A stretch of 64,000 bases of DNA from Pyronema omphalodes (lineage: Eukaryota > Ascomycota > Pezizomycetes > Pezizales > Pyronemataceae): NCBI GenBank assembly GCA_024516155.1, contig JAJJXM010000013.1:372001-436000 (forward strand), in the 5' to 3' direction. Under the pieces are notes generated by a model. That model ran no database searches. It worked only from the letters and a program-made list of their open reading frames with translations, and had not been told where the DNA came from. Shown here one piece after another: positions 45,815-57,044 of this stretch. Numbering within the stretch: the first letter of the stretch is position 1; the number at the start of each line of letters is the position of its first letter. Position numbers and translations under genes: made by a program.

Positions 45815-47157
45815 GGTCATCGAGGAAGGGCATTGGCAGCAGATCGTCAACGCTGCTCCCCTGACCCGGTTTCCGGACTGGCACGACCCGGTCACGTTGA
45901 CCATGCAGCTCGCGCAATCAATCCTAGACGGCCAAGATCATCCCACGGGCTACATATGAAACGACCTCACAGAGACCCCCGGCCCCCGCACCAGCACTCA
46001 AGTTTCCAGTCCTGTCGCCTCCCGCGCTCCGGAAGCCCCCACCCTTGCCCCCATGCCCCCCGTTGTTATTCGGACTCGGTCCGTGCAGGTTTACCCCAAC
46101 GGACCAGACACGGCCCCACAAGCCGACGGGCCCCCCACCCCAGCCACAGCCACAGCCGCAGCCCCCGCCCCCGCTATCATCGCGCCAGTCCCAAGACTCC
46201 CCCCCCCGAGACCCAGAAATCCTCCTAACCCCCGAGGAACAAGCAGACGCAAACTAAAATCAATACTATGAGAGGGATATCACCCGTCAGCGCACCCTCA
46301 TTAACGCGTTGCTCGCCTCCCCCGGCATCCGCGTCACCGGCGATAACATTTCGGATCCACCAACCTTTGATGGGTCCAACAGAGAGGACCTCCGCCGTTT
46401 TGTTTCCTTGCTTCGTATTAAATTGGTAAGCGATGAATTGCGCTTCCCAACCCCCCACAAGCGAATCTCCTACGCCATGGGCCCCCTCTGCGGACGCGCC
46501 CTCGACCAGATCCTCCCGTATATCAAGGATAATGGTAACCGCTGGGCCCTAAGCGACGTCGAGGACGTCATTAAAATCTTGCAACGTACCTTTGGAGACC
46601 CGGACGAGCGCGCAACGGCTCGTTTCAAACTTCAGAATCTCTGCCAAAACAACCGCGAGTTCTCAGATTACTATGCAGAGTTTTCCCGCCTGGTTGCAGA
46701 ATTGGGTTGGGATGAAGCCGCTGCAATGGACGCCCTAAGGAACGCTCAATCTCTCGAATTGCATGAAAAGTTGGTTGGCGCACCTCCCACCACTACAATG
46801 CACGAGTTTGTCGAACAGTGCCAGAAGTGGGACTCTCAGCTGAGAGACCTGGAGAATCTTCGCAAGCTGCGCACCAACCGCGGCCAAGTCAAACCCACCA
46901 CAACCACCACCCCCGCCACAAGCCGCCCCACCCCCGCTACCCAGTCAACCACCGCCTCTTCTAGCAAACAGACCCCTGCCCAGGGACCCCATCAAAAACT
47001 ATCAGCACAGGAACGCGCTACCCGCCTGTCAGAAGGACATTGTCTCTACTGCGGTGGCCTCGGCCACATGGCAGCCTCGTGCCCCGCTAAGACTAATGTC
47101 AAAGTTGCAAGTGTTGAATTATTGGATGGTGAAGACGATGTTTCGGGAAAAGACTAA
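45804..47157 (+). pseudogene. Element H gag
   Basis: Starts MHVKVIEEGHWQQIVNAA and hits a TGA at 45957-45959 (TAT ATA TGA AAC; the intact copy has a sense codon). Its poly-C tract (CT plus 9 C near 46197-46207) shifts the frame by one. From 46309 it is open through the capsid region to a CCHC knuckle CLYCGGLGHMAASC and the end FRGKD-like SGKD plus TAA at 47155. GGGAAAA lies at 47145-47151. Confidence 0.
47145..47151 (+). promoter_or_regulatory. Candidate -1 frameshift heptamer, element H
   Basis: TCG GGA AAA GAC TAA in the gag frame. The ACCAGC...GCTGGT stem downstream is kept. Confidence 0.
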
Positions 47158-50100
47158 ACCAGCCGCAGGAAAATGGCTCTGCCGCTGGTAGGAAGATTAT
47201 TGCAGACACATTGTTGTTATCAGGCGCAGGTTTTACAGGCAAATTAGAATGCGAACACCTTGTTCTCTCTTGCTCCTTGTTCTCTAATAACCGCTCCGTG
47301 AAGACAGTAGCGCTCGTTGACTGCGGCGCCACTGGCATCGCCTTTGTGGATCGCGAATTTCGCCCGCCATCACAAACTCCCTCTGACTCCCCTACCCACA
47401 GCCCGAACGGTCGAAGTCATTGACGGCCAACCTATTTCCTCAGGGAAAAATCACCCACCTCGCCCAAGTAGAGTGCACCATTAATGGTCACTCGGAAACC
47501 CTCCCCATGTTCGTCACCAAGTTAGGCCACTACCCGTTGGTGCTGGGCATCCCCTGGCTAAAGAAACACGACGTGACAATAAGCTTCAGCTCCAACACCG
47601 TAAGGTTCGACACACAATACTGCCTAAGGAACTGCACCCCGTTACCTGTGAGCACGACCGGTGTCGAGGTCCTGGACTCGAGACCCCCTCACGTCGTCCA
47701 CAAGCCCGACACGGACTCCTTGCCGGAACTCGAAAACCCGGTCCCCGACCCCCCAGATGACCCTCCGATAGCAATCTCCAGCCTAACCATCTCCGAGTTT
47801 AATGAGATGGTAGAAGACGAAAGTTTGACAGTTTTTTCACTGTCGCTGAACAAAATCGCTGTCGCCTTGGAAGACAAACTCCCACTTACGGATGAAGAAT
47901 TACGGGACATGATACCCGGAGAATACCACGACTACATCGACCTGTTCAAGCAAGTCAACGCAAAAGAACTTCCCCCACACCGACCCTACGACCACAAGAT
48001 CCAGTTGAAAGAAGGATTCGTTCCCCCCTTCGGTCCACTATACTCATTATTACGCAACGAGTTACAGAGACGAAAAGCTTGGCTAGATGAGAATTTGGAC
48101 AAAGGCTTCATACAACGCTCCCAATCATCAGCCGCCTCGCCGATATTATTTGTGAAGAAATCGGACGGATCCCTACGCTTATGCGTGGATTACCGAAGAT
48201 TGAATGAAGGGCCCGAAACAAACCGGTACCCGCTACCATTGATACAGGAAACGATGATGAATCTTTCAAAAGCTCAGTATTTTACAACCCTAGGACGTCC
48301 GCAGCGCCTATAACCTGATTAGGATGGCAGAAGGTGAAGAATGGAAAACGGCCTTCCGCACGAGGTACGGATTATTCGAGTCAAGGTGATGCCCTTTAGG
48401 GCTCACCGAACGCACCCGCCGACTTCCAAGCATTCATCAATGATGTATTGAGACCATACCTGGACCAGTTCTGCACAGCGTACTTGGATGATATCCTCGT
48501 CTTCTCGGAAAAGAGAAACCGAGCACACCTCGCATGTCCGGAAATTCTTGGAGAGACTTAAACAAGAAAAACTACATTTGAAAGCAGAAAAATGTAAGTT
48601 TGCGAAAGCTGAAGTCCAGTACCTGGGGTACAACATTGGCCGCGACGGCGCTCGCATGATGGACTCCAAAGTAGCCACAGTCAGAGATTGGCAGGAACCA
48701 ACCAATTTAGACCAGGTTCAAGAATTCCTTGGGTTCGCCAACTTCTACCGACGATTTATTCAAGACTACTCAAAAGTGGTCTCCCCTCTAACAGCTTTGA
48801 CCAAGAAGCAGGATGGCACAGCAATCCCCTTTACCTGGGGTAAAGATCAGCAAAGTGCCTTCGACCGACTGAAAAACGCATTTATCTCAGCACCAATTCT
48901 CAAGCATTTCGACTACGAGAAACCGATGGTGGTGGAAAGGGACGCATCTGATTATGTGTCCGCCGGACTATTGTCACAATACGACGATGATAACGTACTA
49001 CACCCCGCTGCGTTTTACTCCAAAACGCATTCCCCGGCGAAATGCAATTACGAGATCTATGACAAAGAACTACTGGCAATAGTTTCATGTTTCCAAGAAT
49101 GGCGTCCCCACTTGGAGGGCTCCGCCTTCCCGATAAAAGTATTGACAGATCACTAGAACCTCGAATACTTCATGGACAACGAAGCTACTAAACAGACGAC
49201 AAGCACGCTGGTCCGAATTCCTGTCTCGATTCAACTTTGTCATCACCTACCAACCCGGAACGTCGGGAGGGAAACCAGACGCCTTGACTGAGACGAGCCG
49301 CCTGATCTCCCGGGAGGAAGGAGACGAACGAATACCTAGCGAATCAACAAGCTGTCCTAAAGCCACGAAAATTTCTAATTGTGCATGACCCCGCCCATGA
49401 GAGTTGCACCCTCCGAGGTGGACCTCCTGTTTAAGGAGGGATACAAGACAGATTCATTCCCAAACCGAAGTGTTGGGAATGCTGGAAGACGGAACACAAA
49501 TCTGTAAGGATATTTCACTCGCCGACTGCTCCTGCGTTGGAACACAGATTTTACTATCGAGACTGTGTCTATGTCCCTGCACTGGACAAAGTTACGCCTA
49601 AAACTACTACAAGATCACCACGACCCCCCCACCATGGGACACCCGGGCCGTGCAAAGACTTTCGAACTCCTCACCCGAAATCATTATTGGCCTTCGATGC
49701 GAAAAGATGTGGACCAATTCGTCCGCAATTGCCACATTTGTAAAAGAACGAAAGCAACCCGCCACACACCTTATGGAACATTGAAACCCCTACCGGTCCC
49801 GCACCACCCGTGGCAGAACATATCTGTCGACTTTGTTACCGGACTCCTGATATGAGAAGGCTTCGACGCAATATGTCCGATCGTTTGCCGACTCACGAAA
49901 CAGCGGCATTGGTGCCCTGTCACTCCACGATGGACGTGGAAGGCTTCGTGCAACTCTTCCTGGAAAACGTATTCAAACTGCACGGTCTGCCAGACACAGA
50001 AGTGTCCCACCGCGGCCCACACTTTGTTGCCCACTTTTGGAAACACCTGGCAAATTGTATGGGTATTGAGATTGCCACGAGCACGGCTTTCCACCCCCAG

Positions 50101-50892
50101 ACCGATGGCCACACAGAAAGAATCAACGCGGTTACGGAGCAATATCTCCGCGCGTACGTCTGTTACCTACAGGACGACTGGAAGAAATTTTTACACTTGG
50201 CAGAATTTGCCGCAAATAATCAAGTATCAGATACGACGTCGCTGTCCCCGTTCTACGCCGTATACGGCCAACACCGGAAATGCTCCTTCGAATAGGAAAT
50301 CAGGACAGATAATCCTGAAGAAGTGAAAGCAAACGAGGTAGCGGAAAGGATGTCGCACTTCCATGACGTCCTACGCTCTGAAATGAAATACGCCCAAGCC
50401 CGCCACGTGGAGGCCGCGGACAACTCCCGACTCCCCGCGCCGGTCTTCAAACCAGGAGACCTGGTATGGTTGGACGCCCGCAATCTCAGAACCCGCCGCC
50501 CATCAAAGAAACTAGAAAACAAACACCTCAGCCCCTTCACCGTGGTCCGGCCCATTGGATCCCACGCCTACGAGTTGGATATACCGGTGACAATAAAACA
50601 TCACAGGACCTTCCCCGTATCCCTACTAAACACAGCACCTTCGGACCCCCTCCCTGGCCAGATTATCCCACCGCCCCTACCGGTGGTAGTAGCCGACGAA
50701 GAAGAATGGTTCGTCGCAGAAATCCTGCATAGCCGTTGGTCACGAGGAAACCTGCAGTACCTTGTCAATCGGACCGGCAATGACTCACCAACCTGGGAAC
50801 CGGAAACGAACCTATCAGAAACCGAGGCCGCTGACAGATTCCATGAACTATACCTAGACAAGCCTTCTCCTCTCGTAGGAACTCGAGCCTAA
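47151..50892 (+). pseudogene. Element H pol
   Basis: The -1 frame runs through LNQPQENGSAAG into protease DCGATGIAF. An extra G near 47353 shifts the frame. Open blocks then follow at 47420-48313 (RT start), 48488-49156 (RT thumb and RNase H, stop TAG replacing AAG) and 49810-50295, and integrase to chromodomain at 50323-50892. Catalytic motifs remain recognisable ([22 protein letters not shown] with Arg for Thr). Non-functional as assembled. Confidence 0.
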
Positions 50893-50903
50893 CGGGGGGG
50901 TAC

Positions 50904-51436
50904 TGTCACGGCACACGGCTGACGAGCCGTTGTGTTGTTGCGTCACCATTGTGTTGCGTTGTTGGTGTTGCCGCCGTGCCATCGTCGTCGTTGTGCCGTG
51001 TTGTGTTATCGATGTGTTGTTGTGTGGGCTGTGCCGTTGCTGATGATTGATCGATTGATGATGGATTACGTACCACGAGCTGTAGAAGCTGTGGCGTTGC
51101 AGGTTAAATGATGGAGAACGGAAGCTGTTCATGTAGCGATGTTGGATGATGGCCCAGCAAGAGTGCTGGCCGCCGTTTGTACATAAGGAGGCTTGCCTCC
51201 CCGTCGTTGATTTCTCCATGGAACGTCTTGTGTCTTTCCCTCGACCTTTAAGAAGATTTCTCATCTCAAGACTTACATCACTCTTGTCCTTGTTCCTGTC
51301 CTTGTCTAGTGTGCCGACCGTCTGTCGAGCACTTCGGTCCTTGTCTCTCCATTCCCGTGTCCCGGAACACGCCTAGTCCCCCCGGGCCCGGAACTGTTCA
51401 GTGTGTCCTTCGAACGTCCGTTCGTAGTCCCTGACA
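50904..51436 (+). repeat. Element H 3' LTR
   Basis: 533 bp. It differs from the 5' LTR at a modest number of scattered sites, indicating a greater age than the element at 57045. Confidence 0.
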
Positions 51437-52075
51437 GATCGAGCCGTCCATCAGGGAGGGGAACAGCGTATACACAACCTGGGAGGCCTTCAAGACCGCT
51501 GTCAGTAGGGCTTTCGGGGAACCGACCCCAAAGGAGTAGCGAGTACAAAGTTCAAGGTGATCAGGCAGGGCGCGCGATCCGCCGCTGCATACTGGTCCGA
51601 ATTTCGGAGAATCAAATCCGACCTAAGATATAATGACGAAACCTACATCAATCAATTCAGTGATGGACTAAACACAGACGTCCAACGACAGTTGGCACTG
51701 CTCGACGAATGACCAACGGTCATCACGGAATTCGACACCAAGCCTTTGGCGTTAGACAACCGACTATTCAATTTCCGAACCCTGAGGACCCGATATGAAC
51801 CTCAATTCTATCACCACCCCCACCTCAAGGGGCAGGGACACGACTCTCGACTCTCCGACCCCGAACCGATGGAATTAGATGCCACTGGTCGACCCGGACC
51901 AAGGGATAGAATTGAGGAGGATAGGCGAAAGCGGAGTAACGAATGTTTTAACTGTGGGAAGGTGGGACACTACGCTGCGATGTGCCCAAGTAAGAAATTA
52001 TACCGAGCGGCGGAAACTACTTTGGTAGAAGAAGGACTTGGGAAGACGTCGGGAAAAGAAAGTCCGCAGGGATAA
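51437..52075 (+). pseudogene. Element C gag, C-terminal part with zinc knuckle
   Basis: Continues from 45002 as EPSIREGNSVYTTWEAFKTA, then a stop and frame change near 51537, then FKVIRQGARSAAAYWSEFRR, a TGA at 51710, and the open end from 51746. The CCHC knuckle CFNCGKVGHYAAMC lies at about 51945-51987. The frame ends TSGKESPQG and a TAA at 52073. GGGAAAA at 52051-52057 sits in the zero frame, as in family I. Confidence 0.
52051..52057 (+). promoter_or_regulatory. Candidate -1 frameshift heptamer, element C gag to pol
   Basis: Zero-frame reading is TCG GGA AAA GAA, giving the X XXY YYZ pattern G GGA AAA. The -1 frame is then open from this point through KIIGRNKKEYHT into the protease motif AMIDSRATENF, which lies beyond the gag stop. 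This is the same heptamer and phase as in family I. Confidence 0.
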
Positions 52076-53643
52076 AAGAACAGGGTGGATTCCTGGGGCA
52101 ACTGTCGCCCACCAGTTCAACCACGGCAGGACCGGCCAATCGAATCTGGAGTGTAGGACCATACGGAAGAAACGAAAAGATTATCCTGCGACTAAAGATA
52201 ATCGGACGAAATAAGAAAGAATACCACACAACGGCCATGATCGACAGCCGGGCCACGGAGAATTTTAGAGATCGAAAATACGTGATCAGCAGGGATTGCC
52301 CTGCGCGAAAGAATTAACCCCACGAAAGGTTCTCGCTGTAGACGGCCGGGAATTGGATGGGGGCCCAGTAACACACGATGCTATGGTGACCGTGGTGATC
52401 AACGACCATAAGGAAGAAATTAGGCTCCACTGTATTACAATGGGCAACGCACCCATTATCCTGGGACTGCCTTGGTTGCGGAAACACAATCCCAGCATCG
52501 ACTGGAGGGAAGGAAGGATTGTCTTCAATTCCGAAAGATGCGGAAAGAACTGCCTTCCTACCTCACCCCATGCCATGACCGTGCCAGAACGAGGAGCGGA
52601 AAAAGCATGTAATCGACAGATACATGAGGAAGCAGAGCACGCCTATGGTATGGAAGGGCCGGAAGATATGCTCAAGACAGATGAGGAAGATGAGCTTCGC
52701 ATCCAAGAAATTTGGGGAGGAAGTATAGGAGAGGATGAAGAAGGAGAAGAAGTGGAAGAGTCGGAGGACGAGGATATAGAAAGCGTACCAGGATCTAGGC
52801 GCGCGGAATCCACCGAGGACGATCCTGACTCGCCGCGGTGCGCTTCGCGGCAACCCCCGCAAGCGGCAGCCAACCAGAAAGAACCGGGGAACTGGGAACC
52901 CGCTCCTGCCAAATCGATCGCTACTGCGCCAGCCAACCAGAAAGAACCGGGGAACTGCGAACCCGCTCCCGCCAAATCAATTGCCACTTCAGAAGAATTG
53001 GAAGTCGCGGGTACAATAACTCGAACGGCGAAGCACAAACATGATCCCCTGGAAGGAATAATACCAGCCGAATATACAGATTACCTCTCCGTATTCAGGG
53101 AAAGGAAGGCGGTAGGGTTACCTCCGCACCGACATCATGATCACCAAATCCCCTTGATGGAAGGAAAGATTCCGCCGTTCGAACCCCTGCGAGCCCTCGA
53201 TGAGGAACACCTGCGAGTATTGAGGCATTACCTGGAAGAGAATGAGAGGAGGGGTTGGGTCCGACAGTCGACGTCTCCAGCGGGAGCCCCAATTCCTTTC
53301 CTCAAGAAAAAAGATGGTACCCTGCGGGTATGCGTCGACTACCGACGACTCAACGAAATCACAATCAAGGATCGCACCCCACTCCCGCTGATACGGGAAG
53401 CATTGGATAGACTTTCCAACGCCAAGATCTATACCAAGTTGGATGTGCGAGATGCATACCATAACCTCCGAATAGCCACACGGGATGAATGGAAGACTGC
53501 GTTCCATACCAAGCACGGTCTATATGAATATTTGGTAATGCCGTTCGGCTTAACAGATGCTGCGGCATCGTTTCAATGATGGATGAATGAAGTGTTAGGT
53601 GATTACCGCGGCTTCTTTTGCATCGCGTGTCTCGACGACATAA
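52057..53643 (+). pseudogene. Element C protease and N-terminal RT
   Basis: From the -1 frame: protease with DSRAT at about 52240 (Arg where Asp-Ser/Thr-Gly is required), a break near 52290, then a 427-codon open frame to 53579. It contains MGNAPIILGLPWLRKHNP, a very acidic linker with two copies of a 21-residue ANQKEPGN unit, and the RT start ([42 protein letters not shown]). A stop follows SFQ, then CLDDIS ends at a family I LTR remnant. The rest of RT and RNase H is deleted. Confidence 0.
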
Positions 53644-53644
53644 G

Positions 53645-53686
53645 TGTTCAGTGTGTCCTTCGAACGTCCGTTCGTAGTCCCTGACA
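53645..53686 (+). repeat. Family I LTR remnant (3' end only)
   Basis: GTGTTCAGTGTGTCCTTCGA and onward to TCCCTGACA matches the last 42 bp of the family I LTR at 51436. It is followed by GTAAT CCGCAAACTT, the exact site and orientation at which element G sits in element F. Confidence 0.
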
Positions 53687-55105
53687 GTAATCCGCAAACT
53701 TCGGGGGGGAATGACCCGAGACAATAAGGTCCCCTTGGGGTTATGTGAAGAAAGGGACGTGTTACTCCTATACAAGGGACTGATATGGGTCCCTAATGAT
53801 GACGATCTGCGGTTACAGATACTACGACAACACCATGATTCCCAAGCCGCCGGGCATCCGGGGAGGGCAAGGACCTTGGAGTTGGTCAGCCAAGATTTTT
53901 ACTGGCCACAACAACGACAGTATGTGACTCGATATGTCGACAACTGTGATACCTGTAAACATATCAAACCCATTAAGCACGCCCCCTTCGGTCTCTAACA
54001 ACCATTACAGATTCCAGAAACACCATGGGAATCCATCTCCATGGATTTTATCACGGGTCTTGCGGAAGATGGGGGAATGAACACGATATGGGTAATCGTG
54101 GATCGCTTGATGAAGATGGCCCACTTCGTAGCATGTAAGGACACTATGGGGCCTAGGGCACTCGTGGACGCGTCCCTCACACATGTGGTACGGGCCCACG
54201 GACTCCGCAGCAGCATCATCTCGGACCGGGGGTCCTCATTCACCTCTCAGTTCTGGAAGAGGGTTATGGAGGCAATGGGGACCTCGAGGAACCTGAGCAC
54301 GGCGTTTCACCCAGAGTCCGACGGACAGACAGAGAGGGTCAATGCGATCCTCGAACAGTACCTCAGGGCGTACTGTAACTACCAACAAAACAATTGGAAC
54401 CAACTCCTTCCTATGGCGTAGTTCTGCTACAACAACTCCCGCTCAGGAATGACCAAGGTGTGCCCCTTCTTCGCGAATTACGGATATCATCCCCGTTTCA
54501 CCCGACCGCTGGGTGAAGTCACGGAAGGAAATCCCGAGGTCTCCACATATGTTGGTGCCCTCAACCGACTTCACGAGGATCTAAGGGCAGAGGTCCACTA
54601 TGCCCAGACTGCTCATGCAGAACAGGCGACCCGGCATCGACACCCGGATCCGGTCCTTCGAGTGGGAGATCGGGTCCGGCTGAAGAGGAAGAATGTGAAA
54701 ACCACCCGACCTTCCAACAAGCTGGACTACAAGCTATTGGGCCCCTATGCCATCTGATCTAGGGTATGGTCGCGAGCTTATAAGCTGGACCTCCCCCCAA
54801 ACGCGAAATTCCATCTAGTATTTCACATCTCCCTGCTAGAACCGTCTCAACCTACTTCCACCACCATCCCAGGCCATATTCAGCCCCCTCCGGTACCGAT
54901 TATCCTCGACGACGAGGAAGAGTGGGAAGTTGAAGACATAGTGGATTCTCGACGCCATCGGGGACAGATCGAATATCGAGTCAAGTGGACTGGTTTCCAC
55001 GACCCCGATACGACCTGGTACCCCGCGGGCAATTTTCAAAACTCCCCCGACGCCAGCACCCAATTCCACCGCAGGTACCCTAATAAACCTGCCCCACAGC
55101 TGTAA
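53687..55105 (+). pseudogene. Element C integrase and chromodomain
   Basis: H2C2 finger (HHDSQAAGHPGRA, CDTCKHIK), core motifs SMDFITGLAEDGG, ISDRGSSF and ESDGQTERVN, a GPY-like region and a C-terminal chromodomain (EEWEVEDIVDSRRHRGQIEY) ending in PNKPAPQL and TAA. Nonsense codons lie at 53996 and 54418 and just after GPYAI near 54757. The final A of the TAA is the first base of the ORF3 ATG. Confidence 0.
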
Positions 55106-55180
55106 TGGACGACAGTACGAATTCTGAGGACCCTCCGTCCTCTTTGGTCTGGTACCGAACCCCTACTCCTCCGGCAGAAA

Positions 55181-55770
55181 AGAAATCCCCTCACCCCATG
55201 ATCCCGCACGCAGAACTACACTGGCCGTTCTGTAACAACGATTCCTGCTCCATTCACCTCCAATCGAAACTAAACAACAATCACTGCCCAGCTGAGGTGC
55301 AAGCAATTGCGGCCCACCTAACAAGTTCATGTAGCTGCGGGCAGCTACATAATCCCGAGTTAGAATGGGTGATCCGACATCGAAGGATAGACCCGCAAAA
55401 AGCCTGCCGAGCATGGCAAAAAGGAAAGAGACTCTGCAAGGTATGCAAGTTCCTGGTCAACAAGAACGGACACAAAGAAATCCCCTCACCCCACGAACCC
55501 GCACGGAGAGCTACATTGGCTGTTCTGTAACAACGATTCCTGCTCCATTCACCTCCAATCCAAACTAAACAACAATCACTTCCCAGCGGTGGCGCAAGCA
55601 ATTGCGGCACGCATAAAAAAATCATGTAGATGCGGGCAGCTACATGATCCCAAGTTAGAATGGGTGATCCGACATCGAAGGATGGACCCGCAAAAAGCCT
55701 GCAAAGCATGGCAAAAAGGAAAGAGACTCTGCAAAGTGTGCAGATTCTTGGTCAACAAAGACGGACACGA
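55181..55770 (+). repeat. 295-bp tandem duplication inside ORF3
   Basis: AGAAATCCCCTCACCCCA begins at 55181 and again at 55476. Because 295 is not a multiple of three, the second unit is out of frame with the first. The corresponding region of element F is single-copy. Confidence 0.
55329..55350. repeat. Palindromic hairpin in ORF3, unit 1
   Basis: ATGTAGCTGC, GG, GCAGCTACAT: 10-bp perfect arms. The duplicate at 55621-55648 has 13-bp arms with one mismatch, and element F has it at 38610-38631. Confidence 0.
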
Positions 55771-56320
55771 CCGGGGATGCGGCATCAGGGGATGGAGACC
55801 CCCGAGGGAGACCAAGACAACGATCCCACCCTGCAAGGACGAGCCCGAGGCAGGAAAGGCACCTCCCGTCTCCACGGAAAATCGGGAAAACGAACCACCC
55901 CGTCCCCGCGAACTGAAATCAGAGGACCCCGCCATCCATACAATGTGACACCAGCTCCCAGCACGAGAAGGTGGCAATCACCTGTCCTTCTATCAGACAG
56001 CGGATCCGGAGCAGCATCTCCCCACCGTCGACTCCCGACCAACCAACGACCTGACATCCGCCCCTTGTTCGGATCCCCCGGAGCCTCCCGCCTCGGGGCA
56101 CCAACAACATCAAATACCCCCGTTCTCCTTAGGGCACCAACAAGAAGCAATAACGGCGCCCCCCTTAGGACACCAACAAGAGCAAATCCCGCCTTACGTC
56201 CTCGAGGACATCACCCATGACGTCGTACGTCGCCGACGTCGGGGAAGGCGGTATCGGGGACGCTCCCCCATCCGGAGGCCTGCCTTGGGGACTGCCTACG
56301 GCCTCGCCGGAGTCTCGGCC

Positions 56321-56336
56321 TGGAGGGGGGGGCTTA
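56321..56336 (+). promoter_or_regulatory. Polypurine tract of family IV
   Basis: TGGAGGGGGGGGCTTA directly before the 3' LTR. It is also coding sequence for ORF3 (W-R-G-G-L). Confidence 0.
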
Positions 56337-57044
56337 TGTCACAACGCTCCCGTGACATGCTCCTGGCCTCCGCCGTCACCACCGCAGGGCTATGGGTGGT
56401 TACCATCACCCTCGCAACCTGCTACGCAATAATGAAGTGATAGGGATAGGGTTAGGGCAAGGGGCTGGGTCCCTGATTATTTTAGGTATCACGGCGGTTA
56501 GGCGAATCTTGGAATCTGTCACTTATTTATTATGTATTTGGACTTACGGCGGTTAGCAAGGTAGTTATCGTTTTTGGTATGTATTGTTTCTTTAGTATTT
56601 GGAATTACGGCGGTGAGCAAGTTATCTTTTTGGTATGTACTGTTCCTTTATTATTTGGAATTACGGCGGTTAGCAAGGTAGTTATCTTGTGGTATGTATT
56701 ATTCCCCTGTTCTATTATTTGGAATTACGGCGGTTGGCAGTGGTGGGGGATGTTGGTCATGTATTTAGTTATCACGGCGGTTAGCATTGGAGCATTCTCC
56801 GCAGCCGGAGAATGCTGAGTCACGGGTCATGAAGGAAGAAGTATAAGAGGAGGAAATTTGTACGTAGTTTATTTCTTCACGCAATCAAGTTTCTGTTTAC
56901 TATAATTCTATCTACAAAAGTTCCCTTGTTCCATTTCCATCTCTTCTAAACTCACCTGTGATTTCCCAGCAAACCCTCGTCCATTCCCAACCTCCAAGCC
57001 TTCCCCAAGCTGCCGCCGCCCCGCCCTTCGCCGAAACCCCGCAC
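56337..57044 (+). repeat. Element C 3' LTR, first part (interrupted)
   Basis: Matches 43720-44460 with the same tandem units. It is cut at CGCAC, the target site of the family I element, and resumes at 63457-63493 with TGCCTGTCGTCAGTAACC up to TCTCATA. Confidence 0.

Larger units (their letters stand above)
45003..51436 (+). mobile_element. Family I element H, inserted in element C gag
   Basis: LTRs 45003-45536 and 50904-51436, target duplication GATCG at 44998-45002 and 51437-51441. The internal order is the same as the intact element at 57045. It carries several nonsense and frameshift changes, including true substitutions, so it is an older copy. Confidence 0.
55105..56440 (+). pseudogene. 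Element C ORF3: Cys/His-rich, linker, C-terminal membrane helix (env-like position)
   Basis: The start ATG 55105-55107 overlaps the pol stop as TAATG. Unit 1 (to 55530) has CNNDSCSIH, SCSCGQLH and a C-x9-C-x2-C block. A 295-bp tandem duplication then repeats most of it in another frame (55589-55948). After one TGA at 55946 the same frame stays open for 163 codons: a Pro/Gln linker with three GHQQ repeats, an Arg-rich block RRRRRGRRYRGR (about 56228-56265), and a hydrophobic helix [20 protein letters not shown] (56357-56416). It stops at 56438-56440, about 100 bp inside the 3' LTR. No signal peptide is visible, so a tail-anchored product is suggested. Its function and relatives are unknown to me. 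An unduplicated version would be about 340 codons. Confidence 0.
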
